64,000 nucleotides of DNA, taken from the NCBI GenBank assembly GCA_004356105.1, contig SMYC01000152.1, positions 1 to 64,000 on the forward strand, read 5' to 3'. The translations under genes were made by a program, and so were the position numbers. Source of the stretch: Acidobacteriota bacterium (GTDB lineage: Bacteria > Acidobacteriota > Vicinamibacteria > Marinacidobacterales > SMYC01). Under the pieces are notes generated by a model. That model was not told the origin of the DNA. It worked only from the letters and a program-made list of their open reading frames with translations, and did not search any database. Each line of letters begins with the position of its first letter. Positions within the stretch are counted from its first letter, which is position 1. Below, piece after piece: positions 18,953 to 29,630 of this stretch.

Positions 18953-19662
18953 AGCTCGACGAAGGCCGGATCCTTCAACGTTCCCACGTCCCGGGGCCGC
19001 GCCAGATCGACCGGGACCACGGCCTTGGCGCGTCCCGGCCGCGGCGTCATCACGATGACTTTGTCCGACAGGAGCACGGCCTCGGTGATGCTGTGGGTGA
19101 CGAAGAGCACGGTGTTCTTGGTCTCCGACCAAATGCGCTGCAGCTCGAAGCCCATCTTCTCACGCGTCATGACGTCGAGCGCCCCGAAAGGCTCGTCCAT
19201 CAGAAGAAGCGTAGGGTCGAGCAAGAGAGCGCGACAGATCGCGACGCGCTGCTGCATCCCACCGGAGAGCTCGTGCGGATAGTTGTGCTCGAAGCCGTCG
19301 AGTCCGGTGAGGACTATGAGCTCCTTGGCGCGTTCGCGAAAAGCACCGGGCCGCTTGCCGCGCATCTCCGCGGCGAAGAGCACGTTTGAGAGCGTTCGCC
19401 TCCACGGCAGGAGCACGGGCGCCTGAAACACCATGGCCGCGTTTCGGACCGGCCCATCGACCGTTTCGCCGGAAGCGCGGACCATCCCCGAGCTCGGGCG
19501 CTCGAGGCCCGCGACGATCCGCAAGGTCGTGGACTTGCCGCAGCCGCTCGGCCCGACGAGTGCAACAAACTCGTTCGCGTCGACTTCGAAGGACAGCCCG
19601 TCGATCGCGATCTGTCGCGCGAACGTTTTCTGCAAGGAGCGGACGCTGATGGCCGTCGGCAT
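18925..19662 (-). CDS. ABC transporter ATP-binding protein (SsuB/TauB-like)
   Basis: Walker A GPSGCGKSTT, signature LSGGMQQRVAICRAL, Walker B LLLMDEPFGALD. Confidence 0.93.
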   Translation of the reverse strand: MPTAISVRSLQKTFARQIAIDGLSFEVDANEFVALVGPSGCGKSTTLRIVAGLERPSSGMVRASGETVDGPVRNAAMVFQAPVLLPWRRTLSNVLFAAEMRGKRPGAFRERAKELIVLTGLDGFEHNYPHELSGGMQQRVAICRALLLDPTLLLMDEPFGALDVMTREKMGFELQRIWSETKNTVLFVTHSITEAVLLSDKVIVMTPRPGRAKAVVPVDLARPRDVGTLKDPAFVELCAAVREAL

Positions 19663-19688
19663 CGCGCGCGCCTCCCCTCAGCCTCGCC

Positions 19689-21668
19689 TTAGGCTCGCGA
19701 GGCGTAGTCGGTGCGGAGACGTCTTCGCATGACCTTGTTGGACGCGGTGCGAGGGACGGACTCGGTGATGACGACGTCGTGGATTTTGAAGAGGGGGTTC
19801 AAATGTTCGGCGATTCGCTTGGCCAGCTCGCTCTTCAAGTCGGCCGGCACGATCTCCTGCTCGACAACGACATAGAGCACGAGTCGATCCGCGCCCTCGC
19901 CGCCAGGCTGGACCGCGATGGCAGCGCTCTCATAGACGGACGGGTGGTCGTCGACGACGCGCTCGATCTCGAGCGAGCCTACCTTGATGCCACCGAGGTT
20001 CATCGTATCGTCGGCGCGGCCTTGCGCCTTGAAGCAGCCTTTCGCGAGGCGCGCGAGCTGGTCGCCGTGGCGGCGAAGCGCTTCGCCGGCCGGCCCGGAA
20101 GGACAGCCTTCGTAGTACACGGCGTGGTGATCTTTGTTCAAGAGCTCTTGGGACAGGCCTATGGATGGAGGGACGAGGAAACTCTCCCCGGTCTCGCCTT
20201 CGAGAACGACCTTTCCTTCGTCGTCGAGAACCAAGACCTCGATACCGAGCGCCGGGGTCGTGAACGTCGACGGTGAAGCGTTGTGCAGCACGGTACCGGC
20301 GAGATGGCCGCCGCCGATCTCGGTGCCGCCGAGATATTCGATGACGGGCACCCGGTAGTCGGCGCGACTCATGAGCCACAAATAGTCCTCGGTGTTGGAG
20401 GCTTCACCCGTCGAGGTAAACACACGGAGCTTTGGCCAATCACCCGGCGATACGCTCTCGCGCGCACGCCAGTTGCGCACCATCGCGGGCACGACACCGA
20501 GCATCGTAGCGCCGGCATCGCGCACGAATCGGGTGAACCCCTCTCCCGCGGGGGCGCCTTCGTAGAGTGCCATCGTCGCCCGGTTCAGGAGACTCGCGTA
20601 AATGAGCCACGGTCCCATCATCCATCCGATGTTCGTTGGCCAGCACAAAACGTCGCCGCTATGAACGTCCTGATGAAAATGCGCGTCCATCGCGCTCTTT
20701 ATGGGCGTGAGCTCGCTCCAAGGTATCGCTTTGGGGGTACCCGTGGTGCCCGATGAGAAGAGCACGTTCGTCACATGATCGGGGTCCGACAGAAAGCCAG
20801 GCGTCTCGGTCCGTTCGGATAGAAAATCGCTCCAAGCCAGATCGCGAGGCTCGAGCTTACCCGCCTCGACCTCAACCACGACGGCGAAGGGACGCGCTTC
20901 GAGCTGCTCGATAGCGGCCCGGACTTTGGGATAGAGCGCAATCTTGCGTCCGGCGCGCTCATAGCTCGCGACCGTCACGACGGCCCGGGCAGCGGCAATC
21001 TCCATTCGGCTCGCGAGCTCCTCGGACGAGAAACTATCCGCTATCGACACGACACGGCAACCGGACCTGACCGTTCCGAGATAGGCAACTACGCATTCGG
21101 GCGTCATCGGCATGTAGAGGGCGACGCTGTCGCCCGGCTCGAGCCCGTGCTCCGCCAGTCCGTTTGCAAACTGGTTCACACGCTCTTCGAGCTCATGGTA
21201 GCTCAGCCGTTCGACGGTTCCGTCCTCCTCGCGCCCGTAGAGGATCGCGGAAGTCTCTTCCGGAGCTTGGAAGCAACTTCGCGTGATCTCGAGCGTTGCG
21301 CCCGCAAACCAACGAGGATGCTCGGGGCCGTCCGAAAGGTCGAGGACCATGTCCGCGTTCTTCTCGAAGAGGATCCCGAGCCGGGCAACGACCCGCTCCC
21401 AAAACTCCCCGCGATGATCGAGGGTGTATCGATGGAGCGCCTTGTAATCATCGAGACCCAGCTCGGACGCAAAAGACGACAAGTTCGAACGCTCCTGGGT
21501 CGCCGCACTCGGCCACCATGCGGGAGGCGGCCCATCCTCGGTTGGCCAATCACGATAAGCGCTCTTGAACGTGTTCCAATGTTCCGAAAAAGGCAGGCTC
21601 TCACCGCCTTGGACGCGCTCGACGAAGCGCCTCCATCTTTGCTCGCCCGCTCGCGGTCGGTTATTCAT
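19689..21668 (-). CDS. Acyl/acetyl-CoA synthetase, AMP-forming (plant AAE17/18-like architecture)
   Basis: NVLFSSGTTGTPKAIPW, YLGGTEIGGG, GRADDTMNLGGIKV, SNKVMRRRLR. Confidence 0.88.
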   Translation of the reverse strand: MNNRPRAGEQRWRRFVERVQGGESLPFSEHWNTFKSAYRDWPTEDGPPPAWWPSAATQERSNLSSFASELGLDDYKALHRYTLDHRGEFWERVVARLGILFEKNADMVLDLSDGPEHPRWFAGATLEITRSCFQAPEETSAILYGREEDGTVERLSYHELEERVNQFANGLAEHGLEPGDSVALYMPMTPECVVAYLGTVRSGCRVVSIADSFSSEELASRMEIAAARAVVTVASYERAGRKIALYPKVRAAIEQLEARPFAVVVEVEAGKLEPRDLAWSDFLSERTETPGFLSDPDHVTNVLFSSGTTGTPKAIPWSELTPIKSAMDAHFHQDVHSGDVLCWPTNIGWMMGPWLIYASLLNRATMALYEGAPAGEGFTRFVRDAGATMLGVVPAMVRNWRARESVSPGDWPKLRVFTSTGEASNTEDYLWLMSRADYRVPVIEYLGGTEIGGGHLAGTVLHNASPSTFTTPALGIEVLVLDDEGKVVLEGETGESFLVPPSIGLSQELLNKDHHAVYYEGCPSGPAGEALRRHGDQLARLAKGCFKAQGRADDTMNLGGIKVGSLEIERVVDDHPSVYESAAIAVQPGGEGADRLVLYVVVEQEIVPADLKSELAKRIAEHLNPLFKIHDVVITESVPRTASNKVMRRRLRTDYASRA

Positions 21669-21785
21669 CTAAAAGACTTCGAGGAGGAGAAGCTCGGCCG
21701 AAAGAGACGGTCGGTCGGAAAGAAAGGGAGGGAGGATTCCCGACCGCCGCAACTGAGAGCCGATGGCTTAACCGCTGTTACCTGA

Positions 21786-22982
21786 TTAAGATTTCCCCCT
21801 TCTCAGAAAAGTCGGGACGTCGAGGTCTTCTCCGTCCACTGTTTCAACGGTGTCGAAATCGAGGTCGGCAGCGAGGTTTTGCGCACCTTTGCGATAGAAC
21901 TCCTCACTTCCAGCGGCGATTTTTTCCTTCGGCGGCTTGTAGTTTTGGATATCGACCGGCGTCACCGTCTGCCGCCGACGGCTACTTTCGTGACGGTTGA
22001 AGCCTGTCGCGATGACGGTGACCTTGATCTTGCCGGTCATCTTCGGATCGACAACAGCACCGAAGATGATGTTCGCATCGACGTCGGCCGCTTCGTAGAT
22101 TATCGAGGATGCGTCGTTCACTTCGAGAAGGCTCATATCTTCGCCTCCAGTAATGTTGATGATGACGCCCTTGGCGCCGTCGACCGAAGCGTCCTCGAGG
22201 AGCGGGCTGCTGATGGCCATCTTGGCGGCATCTTCCGCACGCTTCTCGCCTTCCGCGATACCCGTTCCCATCACGGCGTCGCCCATACCGCGCATGATGG
22301 TGCGCACATCGGCGAAGTCCAGATTGATGAGACCCGGCACCGTGATCAGATCGGAGATGCCTTGAACGGCTTGACGCAGCACATCGTCGGCCTTGCTGAA
22401 CGCGTCCGAGAGCGATGTCGTGCGCTCGACGGTCTGCAGCAAACGATCGTTCGGGATCGAGATGAGCGTATCCACCTGCTCCCGTAGCTCGCGTACGCCT
22501 TCTTCCGCTTGCTGCTGCCGGCGGCGCCCCTCGAAGGTGAAGGGCTTGGTGACAACGGCAACCGTGAGCGCCCCGAGCTCGCTCGCGAGAGAAGCGACGA
22601 TCGGGGCACCCCCCGTGCCCGTGCCCCCGCCGAGCCCGGCGGTGATGAACACCATGTCCGCGCCCTCAATGGCTTCGATAATTTTCTCGGTATCCTCGAG
22701 CGCGGCCTGCCGGCCGATCTCGGGATCCGCGCCGCAGCCGAGTCCTTTGGTGAGCTTCGCACCGAGCGTGATTTTGTCGGGCGCACGGCTCGCTGCAAGC
22801 GATTGCTGATCGGTGTTCGCCGCCAGAAACTCCACGCCTGCAATTCTTGATTCGATCATTCGATTGACGGCGTTGCTCCCGCCGCCTCCGACCCCGATGA
22901 CTTTGATGCGGGCTTTGGTCTCGGTACTGTCATCTAAAGACACCCGCGGAGCGGGGTTGTCTTCTTCGAAACGAATCCTCAT
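21786..22982 (-). CDS. ftsZ: Cell division protein FtsZ
   Basis: [32 protein letters not shown] tubulin signature. Confidence 0.97.
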   Translation of the reverse strand: MRIRFEEDNPAPRVSLDDSTETKARIKVIGVGGGGSNAVNRMIESRIAGVEFLAANTDQQSLAASRAPDKITLGAKLTKGLGCGADPEIGRQAALEDTEKIIEAIEGADMVFITAGLGGGTGTGGAPIVASLASELGALTVAVVTKPFTFEGRRRQQQAEEGVRELREQVDTLISIPNDRLLQTVERTTSLSDAFSKADDVLRQAVQGISDLITVPGLINLDFADVRTIMRGMGDAVMGTGIAEGEKRAEDAAKMAISSPLLEDASVDGAKGVIINITGGEDMSLLEVNDASSIIYEAADVDANIIFGAVVDPKMTGKIKVTVIATGFNRHESSRRRQTVTPVDIQNYKPPKEKIAAGSEEFYRKGAQNLAADLDFDTVETVDGEDLDVPTFLRRGKS

Positions 22983-23009
22983 GGTTCCCTCCCTTGCTCT
23001 GTCACTGCT

Positions 23010-24254
23010 TCAACCTCCTGAAATAGAAACGTTCACCAAACGGCGGAACCGTTCCCAAAATTTCCACCACGGACCCGAAGCGCTCGATGGGATCAGCTTG
23101 TTGCTCCGGATATGGTGGGCGTAGAGCACGAGCCCTACCGCGGTGGCGTAAGACGGATTGGCCACGACATCGACGAGGCCTCCGACACCGCTCGGCGTGC
23201 CGCAACGGATCGGCATGTCGAAAATACGATCGGCGACCTCGGGGAGCCCCTCGAGCGCCGCGCTCCCTCCCGTAAAAACGATCCCCGAGTTCAAGACACG
23301 CTCATAGCCCGCACGTTGGATTTCTTCGTAGACGAGGTGGCAAATCTCCTCGGCCCGCGGTTGGAGGATGTCAGAGAGAAGCTGCCGCCCGAGTATGCGT
23401 GCTTTGCGCCCGCCGACGCTGGGCACTTCGATCGTGTCCTCGTCCGAGACCATCGTGGCGAGACAGCACCCATATTTCTTCTTGATCTTCTCGGCCTCGG
23501 CGATCGGCGTCCTGAGACCCACGGCGACATCGTTCGTGAAGTGGTCGCCACCTATCGGGAGAACCGACGTGTGCCAAATCGTGCCTTTGTCGAAAATCGC
23601 GAGATCCGTCGTGCCGCCGCCGATGTCGACGAGCGCCACCCCTAGCTCCTTCTCATCCGGCGTCAATACGGCTTCGGCGGCCGCGAGCTGCTCGAGCACG
23701 GTCTCCGTCACCTCCATCCCGGCGCGGTTCACGCAGGTCACGATGTTCTGCGTCGCCGTCGTCCCGGACGTGATGATGTGGACGTTCGCCTCGAGACGCG
23801 ATCCCGTCATCCCCGTTGGATCATTGATACCGTCATGGCCGTCGACGACGAATTCCTGCGGGAGCACATGAACGATCTCGCGATCATTGGGAAGAGAGAT
23901 CGCTTTCGCGGCATCGATGGCACGAAAGACGTCTTCCCGCGTGATCTCTCGATTCTTGTTCGTTATAGCAACGACGGCTCGGCTGTTGAAGCCTTTGATG
24001 TGACTGCCCGCGAGGCCGACATGCGCGCGCTCGATCTCGACACCGGCCATGAGCTCGGCCTCGTCCACCACCCGCTTGATGGAATCCACTGTCTGCTCGA
24101 GGTTTATGACCATCCCTTTGCGCAGTCCTTTGGATCCGGTGGAGCCGATACCGATGATGTCGATGCGCCCCTCTTCTGTAACTTCGGCGACGATAGCCGT
24201 GACCTTCGTCGTGCCGATGTCGAGGCCTACGATGTATTTGTCTCGTTTGCTCAG
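23010..24254 (-). CDS. ftsA: Cell division protein FtsA, probable CTG (or ATT at 24257) initiation
   Basis: SKRDKYIVGLDIGTTKVTAIVAEV, LVDIGGGTTDLAIF, GIVFTGGSAALEGL; no in-frame ATG/GTG/TTG close to the conserved N-terminus. Confidence 0.93.
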   Translation of the reverse strand: MSKRDKYIVGLDIGTTKVTAIVAEVTEEGRIDIIGIGSTGSKGLRKGMVINLEQTVDSIKRVVDEAELMAGVEIERAHVGLAGSHIKGFNSRAVVAITNKNREITREDVFRAIDAAKAISLPNDREIVHVLPQEFVVDGHDGINDPTGMTGSRLEANVHIITSGTTATQNIVTCVNRAGMEVTETVLEQLAAAEAVLTPDEKELGVALVDIGGGTTDLAIFDKGTIWHTSVLPIGGDHFTNDVAVGLRTPIAEAEKIKKKYGCCLATMVSDEDTIEVPSVGGRKARILGRQLLSDILQPRAEEICHLVYEEIQRAGYERVLNSGIVFTGGSAALEGLPEVADRIFDMPIRCGTPSGVGGLVDVVANPSYATAVGLVLYAHHIRSNKLIPSSASGPWWKFWERFRRLVNVSISGG

Positions 24255-25129
24255 AATGACGCACCTCCGGGGACGAATGTGGCCGCGGTATAAATCCCGC
24301 GTCCGTTGAATCCTTTGGCTCCCGCGACGTCTCTCAGCCGCAGATAAATCCTTCCGTCGAATCTCAAATCGACAGCGTCGAGCGCGTTGTAGCGCTTCTG
24401 TAACCCGTCCAAGAGCGGGACGAGCCTCTCGAGGCGCTCGACCATCGTCGCGCTGTTCACGAGGAACGTGACCGCCGGCTCCCGAAGTCGAACGGTCACC
24501 GAGCGTTCGCCCTCGGAGACGTCGAGCTCCGAGACCAGAGCCGAAAGCGATTCCCGCTCCATGAGCGCCGCCGCCATTCGCCCTGCAAGTGCGGCCCGTG
24601 CGGGGACGACACCATCGACGTCCCGCAGACCGCGTATCAGCACGAGCTTTTCGATGTTGTAATGCGGCGCTAGCTCGTCGAGCATCGTACCGTCTGCAGC
24701 CAAGAGATAGAGCTCGCCCAAGACCGCGACCGCGACCGGTGAGCGCTCCGCGATCCGGAGCGTCAGCGTTCGCGGCAATACCCGCTCGATCTCGACTTCG
24801 CGCACCCAAGCAGAGCGAAGGAGTCTCTCTCGCACGACTTCGAGATCGAGCGTCAGAATATTGGCGCCTTCGGAGAGCTCGAGCAGCTCCAGGATCTCGC
24901 CATCCGAAAGCTGCTCGTTGCCTAGAACGAGCACACGGGCCACGGCGAGCTCGGGTGCCTGTCCCGCGATCGTCACCGTCCAGACGAAAGCGGCGGCGAG
25001 CCCGAGGAAAGCTGCGAGCAAAGCGAACCACCGGAGCACGAGACCGCGGAGCCGGCGCCCCGGGCGAACACGTTGCCTCCTGCCGCGGAGAAAGCGCTCG
25101 GGTGGGGACGGCGTCCTTTTCAGTTCCAC
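24251..25129 (-). CDS. ftsQ: Cell division protein FtsQ (POTRA)
   Basis: Short cytoplasmic tail, one TM helix, POTRA region (VLGNEQLSDGEILELLELSEGANIL); position in the dcw cluster. Confidence 0.88.
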   Translation of the reverse strand: MELKRTPSPPERFLRGRRQRVRPGRRLRGLVLRWFALLAAFLGLAAAFVWTVTIAGQAPELAVARVLVLGNEQLSDGEILELLELSEGANILTLDLEVVRERLLRSAWVREVEIERVLPRTLTLRIAERSPVAVAVLGELYLLAADGTMLDELAPHYNIEKLVLIRGLRDVDGVVPARAALAGRMAAALMERESLSALVSELDVSEGERSVTVRLREPAVTFLVNSATMVERLERLVPLLDGLQKRYNALDAVDLRFDGRIYLRLRDVAGAKGFNGRGIYTAATFVPGGASF

Positions 25130-26037
25130 GTCATGATCTCCGTCTCGAGCTCGACCGACAACTCTTTTCGTACGCGTGTTCTTACGATGTCGATGAGATC
25201 GAGAATCTCCGATGCCCGGGCCGCGCCGTCATGCACGATGAAGTTCGCATGCACCTCGGAGATGCGCGCTTCCCCGAGGCGGAATCCTTTGAGCCCGAGC
25301 TCGTCGAGGAGCTTTCCCGCCGAGGCGCCTTCCGGGTTCTTGAAAATGCATCCGGAGCTCTTGACACCGACGGGCTGCGTCTCCTTGCGGAAGCGCATAT
25401 GCTTATCCATGTCGGCGCGGACGGCCCGCGGCTCATCTTCGGCGAGCACGAGCCGCACATGCGCAACGATCAAGTCTCGGCCGAAGGAAGACGCGCGGTA
25501 GCGAAAATCGATCGCGTCCCCGGCGAGCGTCAAAGGTCCCCTGCTGAGCGAAACGGCGACTACCTCATGGACGAGGGGCCCAATCGAGAATTGGTAGGCC
25601 CCCGCATTCATCGTCAACACGCCGCCGAGAGAGCCTGGAATACCGACGCCGGCTTCGAGTCCACGCAAGCCTTTTGCGGTGGCTTTGCGCACGAGCGTCG
25701 GGAAGTGTACACCCGCCCCGGCTTGCACCAGGCCACCTTCCTCGAAGCGAATCTCGTCGAGCGCTCGCGTGTGCAACACGATGCCGCGGACCCCCGCGTC
25801 GCTCACGAGCACGTTGCTACCCGCGCCGAGAACGCGTACCGGCACGTCCTCCGCCCGCGCTAGGTCGAGGACCGCGCTCAACTCCTCCACCGTGCGGGGA
25901 CGAACCAATAGCTCGGCGGGCCCGCCGATCCGAATGGTCGTATAGCGCGCAAGCTTTTCTTCATGGAAGCAAGGGATCTCCCGTGCTTCGAGCTCACGCG
26001 CAATCCTGTTAGGCCCGCCCACGCACAACCTCCGCAA
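25120..26037 (-). CDS. murB: UDP-N-acetylenolpyruvoylglucosamine reductase MurB
   Basis: [40 protein letters not shown]. Confidence 0.94.
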   Translation of the reverse strand: MRRLCVGGPNRIARELEAREIPCFHEEKLARYTTIRIGGPAELLVRPRTVEELSAVLDLARAEDVPVRVLGAGSNVLVSDAGVRGIVLHTRALDEIRFEEGGLVQAGAGVHFPTLVRKATAKGLRGLEAGVGIPGSLGGVLTMNAGAYQFSIGPLVHEVVAVSLSRGPLTLAGDAIDFRYRASSFGRDLIVAHVRLVLAEDEPRAVRADMDKHMRFRKETQPVGVKSSGCIFKNPEGASAGKLLDELGLKGFRLGEARISEVHANFIVHDGAARASEILDLIDIVRTRVRKELSVELETEIMTWN

Positions 26038-27394
26038 GCTTGTCCGATACGGTCGTCACGCTTCCCGCTCCGAGCGTCAGGACGAGATCGCCTTCCTCGA
26101 GCGTGTCGCGGAGCGCCTCCGGCACATCGTCGATCTCGGAAACGAAGCGCACGTGCCGGTGGCCGTGCTCCTTGATCCCTTCAGCAAGTCGCTCCCCGCT
26201 CACTCCCGGCCGAGGCTCCTCGCCCGCCGGATAGATTTCCGTGACGACGAGCAAGTCCGCTTGATGAAAAGCTCGGCAAAACTCTTCGAAGAGAGCCTCG
26301 ACACGCGAAAAGCGGTGAGGCTGAAAGATGACCACGGTGCGCCGTGCGAAGGCGTCCTTTGCTGTCGCGAGCGTCGCGCGAATCTCCGTGGGGTGGTGCC
26401 CGTAATCATCGACAACGAGAATCCCCGCCGCGTCGGCCTTCACTTGAAAACGACGGTCCACGCCCGAAAAAGATTCGAGCCCGGAGCGGATTTGGTCGAG
26501 CTCGAGGCCGAGCTCGAGACCGACGCCGATCGCGGCCAGACTGTTCAAGACATTCATACGTCCCGGAATCTGCAGGCGCACCTCACCGACGGACTGCCCG
26601 GAGAGCTTCAGCTCGAAACGCGAGCGCGCGCCTTCGAGCCGGACGTCTTGTGCCGAGATATCGGCCTGTGAAGAAAATCCATAGGTCACGTGACGGCGGC
26701 GAATCCTCGGCAAAATGTCCTGCACCCGCTCCTCGTCGAGGCAGAGAATGGAGGCGCCGTAAAAAGGCACTTGGTTCACGAAGTCGACGAAGGCCGTTTC
26801 GAGATCGTCCATGTCTCGATAGGTTTCCATGTGCTCGTAATCGATCCCGGTGACGATGGCGAGAACGGGAGACAATTGCAGGAAGCTTCGGTCCGATTCG
26901 TCCGCCTCGACCACCATGAGATCGGAGCCCCCCAGCTTCGCGTTTCCGCCGAGCGCCGCGATGCGCCCGCCAATGACCATCGTGGGGTCGAGGCCGGCGC
27001 TGTCGAGAAGCACGGCCACCATCGACGTAGTCGTCGTCTTCCCGTGCGAGCCCGCGACCGCGATGCCGTATTTGAGTCGCATGAGCTCCGCGAGCATTTC
27101 GGCCCGAGGAATAATCGGGATTTGCAGCTTTGTTGCTTCCACCACTTCCGGGTTGTCGTCACGCACCGCGGAGGAAATGACGACTACATCCACATCTTGC
27201 ACGTGCTCGACACGGTGAGAGGCGCCCACTTTCGCTCCGAGCTTCGTGAGCCGCTCGGTCGACGGTGAGCTCTTCAGATCACTACCGCTCACGCTATAGC
27301 CGAGGTTCAGAAGCACTTCGGCGATACCGCTCATGCCTATTCCGCCGATGCCCACGAAGTGAACCCGCGTCTTTTTCGAGAAAAGAGCGCTCAC
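26009..27394 (-). CDS. murC: UDP-N-acetylmuramate--L-alanine ligase MurC
   Basis: [42 protein letters not shown]. Confidence 0.96.
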   Translation of the reverse strand: MSALFSKKTRVHFVGIGGIGMSGIAEVLLNLGYSVSGSDLKSSPSTERLTKLGAKVGASHRVEHVQDVDVVVISSAVRDDNPEVVEATKLQIPIIPRAEMLAELMRLKYGIAVAGSHGKTTTTSMVAVLLDSAGLDPTMVIGGRIAALGGNAKLGGSDLMVVEADESDRSFLQLSPVLAIVTGIDYEHMETYRDMDDLETAFVDFVNQVPFYGASILCLDEERVQDILPRIRRRHVTYGFSSQADISAQDVRLEGARSRFELKLSGQSVGEVRLQIPGRMNVLNSLAAIGVGLELGLELDQIRSGLESFSGVDRRFQVKADAAGILVVDDYGHHPTEIRATLATAKDAFARRTVVIFQPHRFSRVEALFEEFCRAFHQADLLVVTEIYPAGEEPRPGVSGERLAEGIKEHGHRHVRFVSEIDDVPEALRDTLEEGDLVLTLGAGSVTTVSDKLAEVVRGRA

Positions 27395-28491
27395 GACAGC
27401 GCTCCTTCAGAAAGCCCGACGAGCCGTTCGGCAACTCTCTCGGCGGCGTCCGGCCTCGCGAGCGCCCGCGCGGCCGCCGCCATCACGAGACGCTTTTCCG
27501 GAGCGCCCAAGAGACTCACGAGCTCCTGCGTCAGCCGTTCGGGCGTGAGCTCGCTCTGCAAAATGCTGCGCGCGGCGCCAGAACGCTCGAGTAAGCTCGC
27601 GTTCGCCTCTTGATGGCCGCCGGCGAGAGGCAGCGGCACGAGCAATGCAGGACGGCCGCAAGCCGCGAGCTCCGCGCAGGTCGTCGCACCCGCGCGCGAG
27701 ACCACGAGGTCGCTCGTCGCATAAGCTTCGTCCATCGCATCGATATAGGGAGTCACGTGCCCATTCACCGGAGAATCTTCATAGGCTCTTCGCACGCGCT
27801 CGAAATCGCTCGGTCCCGTCTGGTGCACAACGTGGAGCCGCTCGGAAACGCCCGCGAGAAGGGGCAAGCTGTCGGTCATGGCGCGATTCAATATCGAAGA
27901 GCCCTGGCTACCGCCAAAAAGCAGCACGCGCATGACAGGCCCTTGTGCTTCTTCTGTGAGCGGCGCGACGTCGACGATCTCCTGCCGCACTGGATTTCCG
28001 GTGACGACAGCCTTCGAGCCGAAGTGGCGGGACGTTTGCTTCCACGCGACGGCCGCTTCGTCAACGAACGGACCGAGCCACTTATTCGCGAGCCCGGGCT
28101 CGGCATTCGGCTCGAGGATCAACGTGGGTATCCCGCGAAGTGCCGCTGTCAAGAGTACGGTTCCCGAGACATAAGCGCCGAGACCCATGACGACGCTCGG
28201 TCGTAGCTTCTTCAATATCCGTCTCGCGTCGATCATTCCTTGCAAGAGGCCGAGAATCCCCTTTATCTTCTTCAAGCTCAACAGAGAGCCGCCCCTTAGC
28301 GGCTGTGCCCGCACATATTCGAGCGGGTATCCCGCCTTCGGTACGATCCGTGATTCGAGGCCTCGTTCGGTGCCGATGAACGTGACGCGGGCGCCTTCGA
28401 GCAAATCACAAAATCGCTCCGCGACCGCAAGGGCGGGATAGAGATGGCCACCGGTTCCTCCCGCCGCAACCACCAAATGCTCATCGCGCAT
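27391..28491 (-). CDS. murG: UDP-GlcNAc transferase MurG
   Basis: [36 protein letters not shown]. Confidence 0.95.
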   Translation of the reverse strand: MRDEHLVVAAGGTGGHLYPALAVAERFCDLLEGARVTFIGTERGLESRIVPKAGYPLEYVRAQPLRGGSLLSLKKIKGILGLLQGMIDARRILKKLRPSVVMGLGAYVSGTVLLTAALRGIPTLILEPNAEPGLANKWLGPFVDEAAVAWKQTSRHFGSKAVVTGNPVRQEIVDVAPLTEEAQGPVMRVLLFGGSQGSSILNRAMTDSLPLLAGVSERLHVVHQTGPSDFERVRRAYEDSPVNGHVTPYIDAMDEAYATSDLVVSRAGATTCAELAACGRPALLVPLPLAGGHQEANASLLERSGAARSILQSELTPERLTQELVSLLGAPEKRLVMAAAARALARPDAAERVAERLVGLSEGALS

Positions 28492-29572
28492 GCTGAGACA
28501 CCGATAGGAGAAGCCCGACCGCGATCATGCTCGTTACGAGCGAGGTGCCGCCGGAGGAGATGAACGGAAGAGTAAGCCCGGTCGTCGGGAGCATGCCGAG
28601 CGTCACGCCTATGTTGATGAGCGCTTGCCCGACAAGAAGCATCGTGAGCCCGGTCGCGACGAGCGAGCCGAATCGATCCGTTGCACGGCTCGCGATAACG
28701 AGACCACGCCAGAGAAGCACGCAAAACGCGGCGACGACACCGAGCGCGCCGATGAGGCCGAGCTCTTCACCGATCACGGCGAAGATGAAATCCGAATGAG
28801 GCTCGGGAAGATAGAAGAGCTTCTGCTGGCTCCTCATGTAGCCCGCGCCGAAAAGTCCGCCAGAGCCCACCGCAATGAGTGATTGGATGATCTGAAAGCC
28901 TTTTCCGAGCGGATCGCGAAACGGGTCGAGAAAGATCAGAAGCCGCTCGCGCCGATAATCCTCGCTCAGCACGAGCCAGAAAAGCACGGGCCCCGATACG
29001 GCCGCGAGCCAGGCGAGTTTTTGAACGGGAACCCCGGCCGCGAAGAAAAGACACGCAGAGATGAAGACGAGAATAAAGGAGGTACTGTAATCGGGCTCGA
29101 TCAGCACGAGAAAAGCGAGAAAGCCCGTGGTCAAGAGTGAGGGCAACCAGCCGGAAACGAACTCGTTCAAGCGCTCGAAACGGCGGTCGAGTTCATAAGC
29201 GAGAGCGATAACGAGCGTGAGCTTCGCGAGCTCGGACGGTTGGAACGACAGAAGGCCGACGCGAATCCAGCGATGAGCGTTCTTGAGGGGCGGCGTGAAC
29301 AGCACCCCAACGAGAAGGACCACCACGGCCGCGAGCAGCCCATAGATAACGACTGGATGTTTGAGCGTGCGATAGTCGAACCGCGTCAGCGCGAGCATCA
29401 GAAGAAGCCCAACGCAAGCCCACATGGACTGCTTGACGAGAAAAAAGTGCGAGCTCCGATGCGCATCATGTGCTACGACCGCCGAAGCGCTGTAAAGCAT
29501 GACGAGCCCAAACGAAACGAGACAAACCGTCGCCACAAACAGCGTCCGATCCGGCGAAAGCTTCACCGCCAA
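28481..29572 (-). CDS. ftsW: SEDS-family peptidoglycan glycosyltransferase FtsW
   Basis: Multi-TM SEDS protein, MLPTTGLTLPFISSGGTSLV; start TTG 29572 or GTG 29566, not the 29740 ORF start. Confidence 0.92.
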   Translation of the reverse strand: MAVKLSPDRTLFVATVCLVSFGLVMLYSASAVVAHDAHRSSHFFLVKQSMWACVGLLLMLALTRFDYRTLKHPVVIYGLLAAVVVLLVGVLFTPPLKNAHRWIRVGLLSFQPSELAKLTLVIALAYELDRRFERLNEFVSGWLPSLLTTGFLAFLVLIEPDYSTSFILVFISACLFFAAGVPVQKLAWLAAVSGPVLFWLVLSEDYRRERLLIFLDPFRDPLGKGFQIIQSLIAVGSGGLFGAGYMRSQQKLFYLPEPHSDFIFAVIGEELGLIGALGVVAAFCVLLWRGLVIASRATDRFGSLVATGLTMLLVGQALINIGVTLGMLPTTGLTLPFISSGGTSLVTSMIAVGLLLSVSQHAR

Positions 29573-29586
29573 GGCAGTCCTCCGAG

Positions 29587-29610
29587 GGTAGCCGGTAGCC
29601 GATAGCCGGT
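29587..29610. repeat. Short dispersed repeat GTAGCCGGTAGCCGATAGCCGGTAGC type
   Basis: Imperfect tandem of GTAGCCGGTAGCCGAT; related reverse-complement copy near 57692-57714. Confidence 0.45.
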
Positions 29611-29630
29611 AGCGAAAGCGAGCGCCATGA

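Noticed and set aside
24589-25863. 424-aa plus-strand ORF antisense to ftsQ/murB
   Set aside because: Arg/Ala-rich antisense frame without domains
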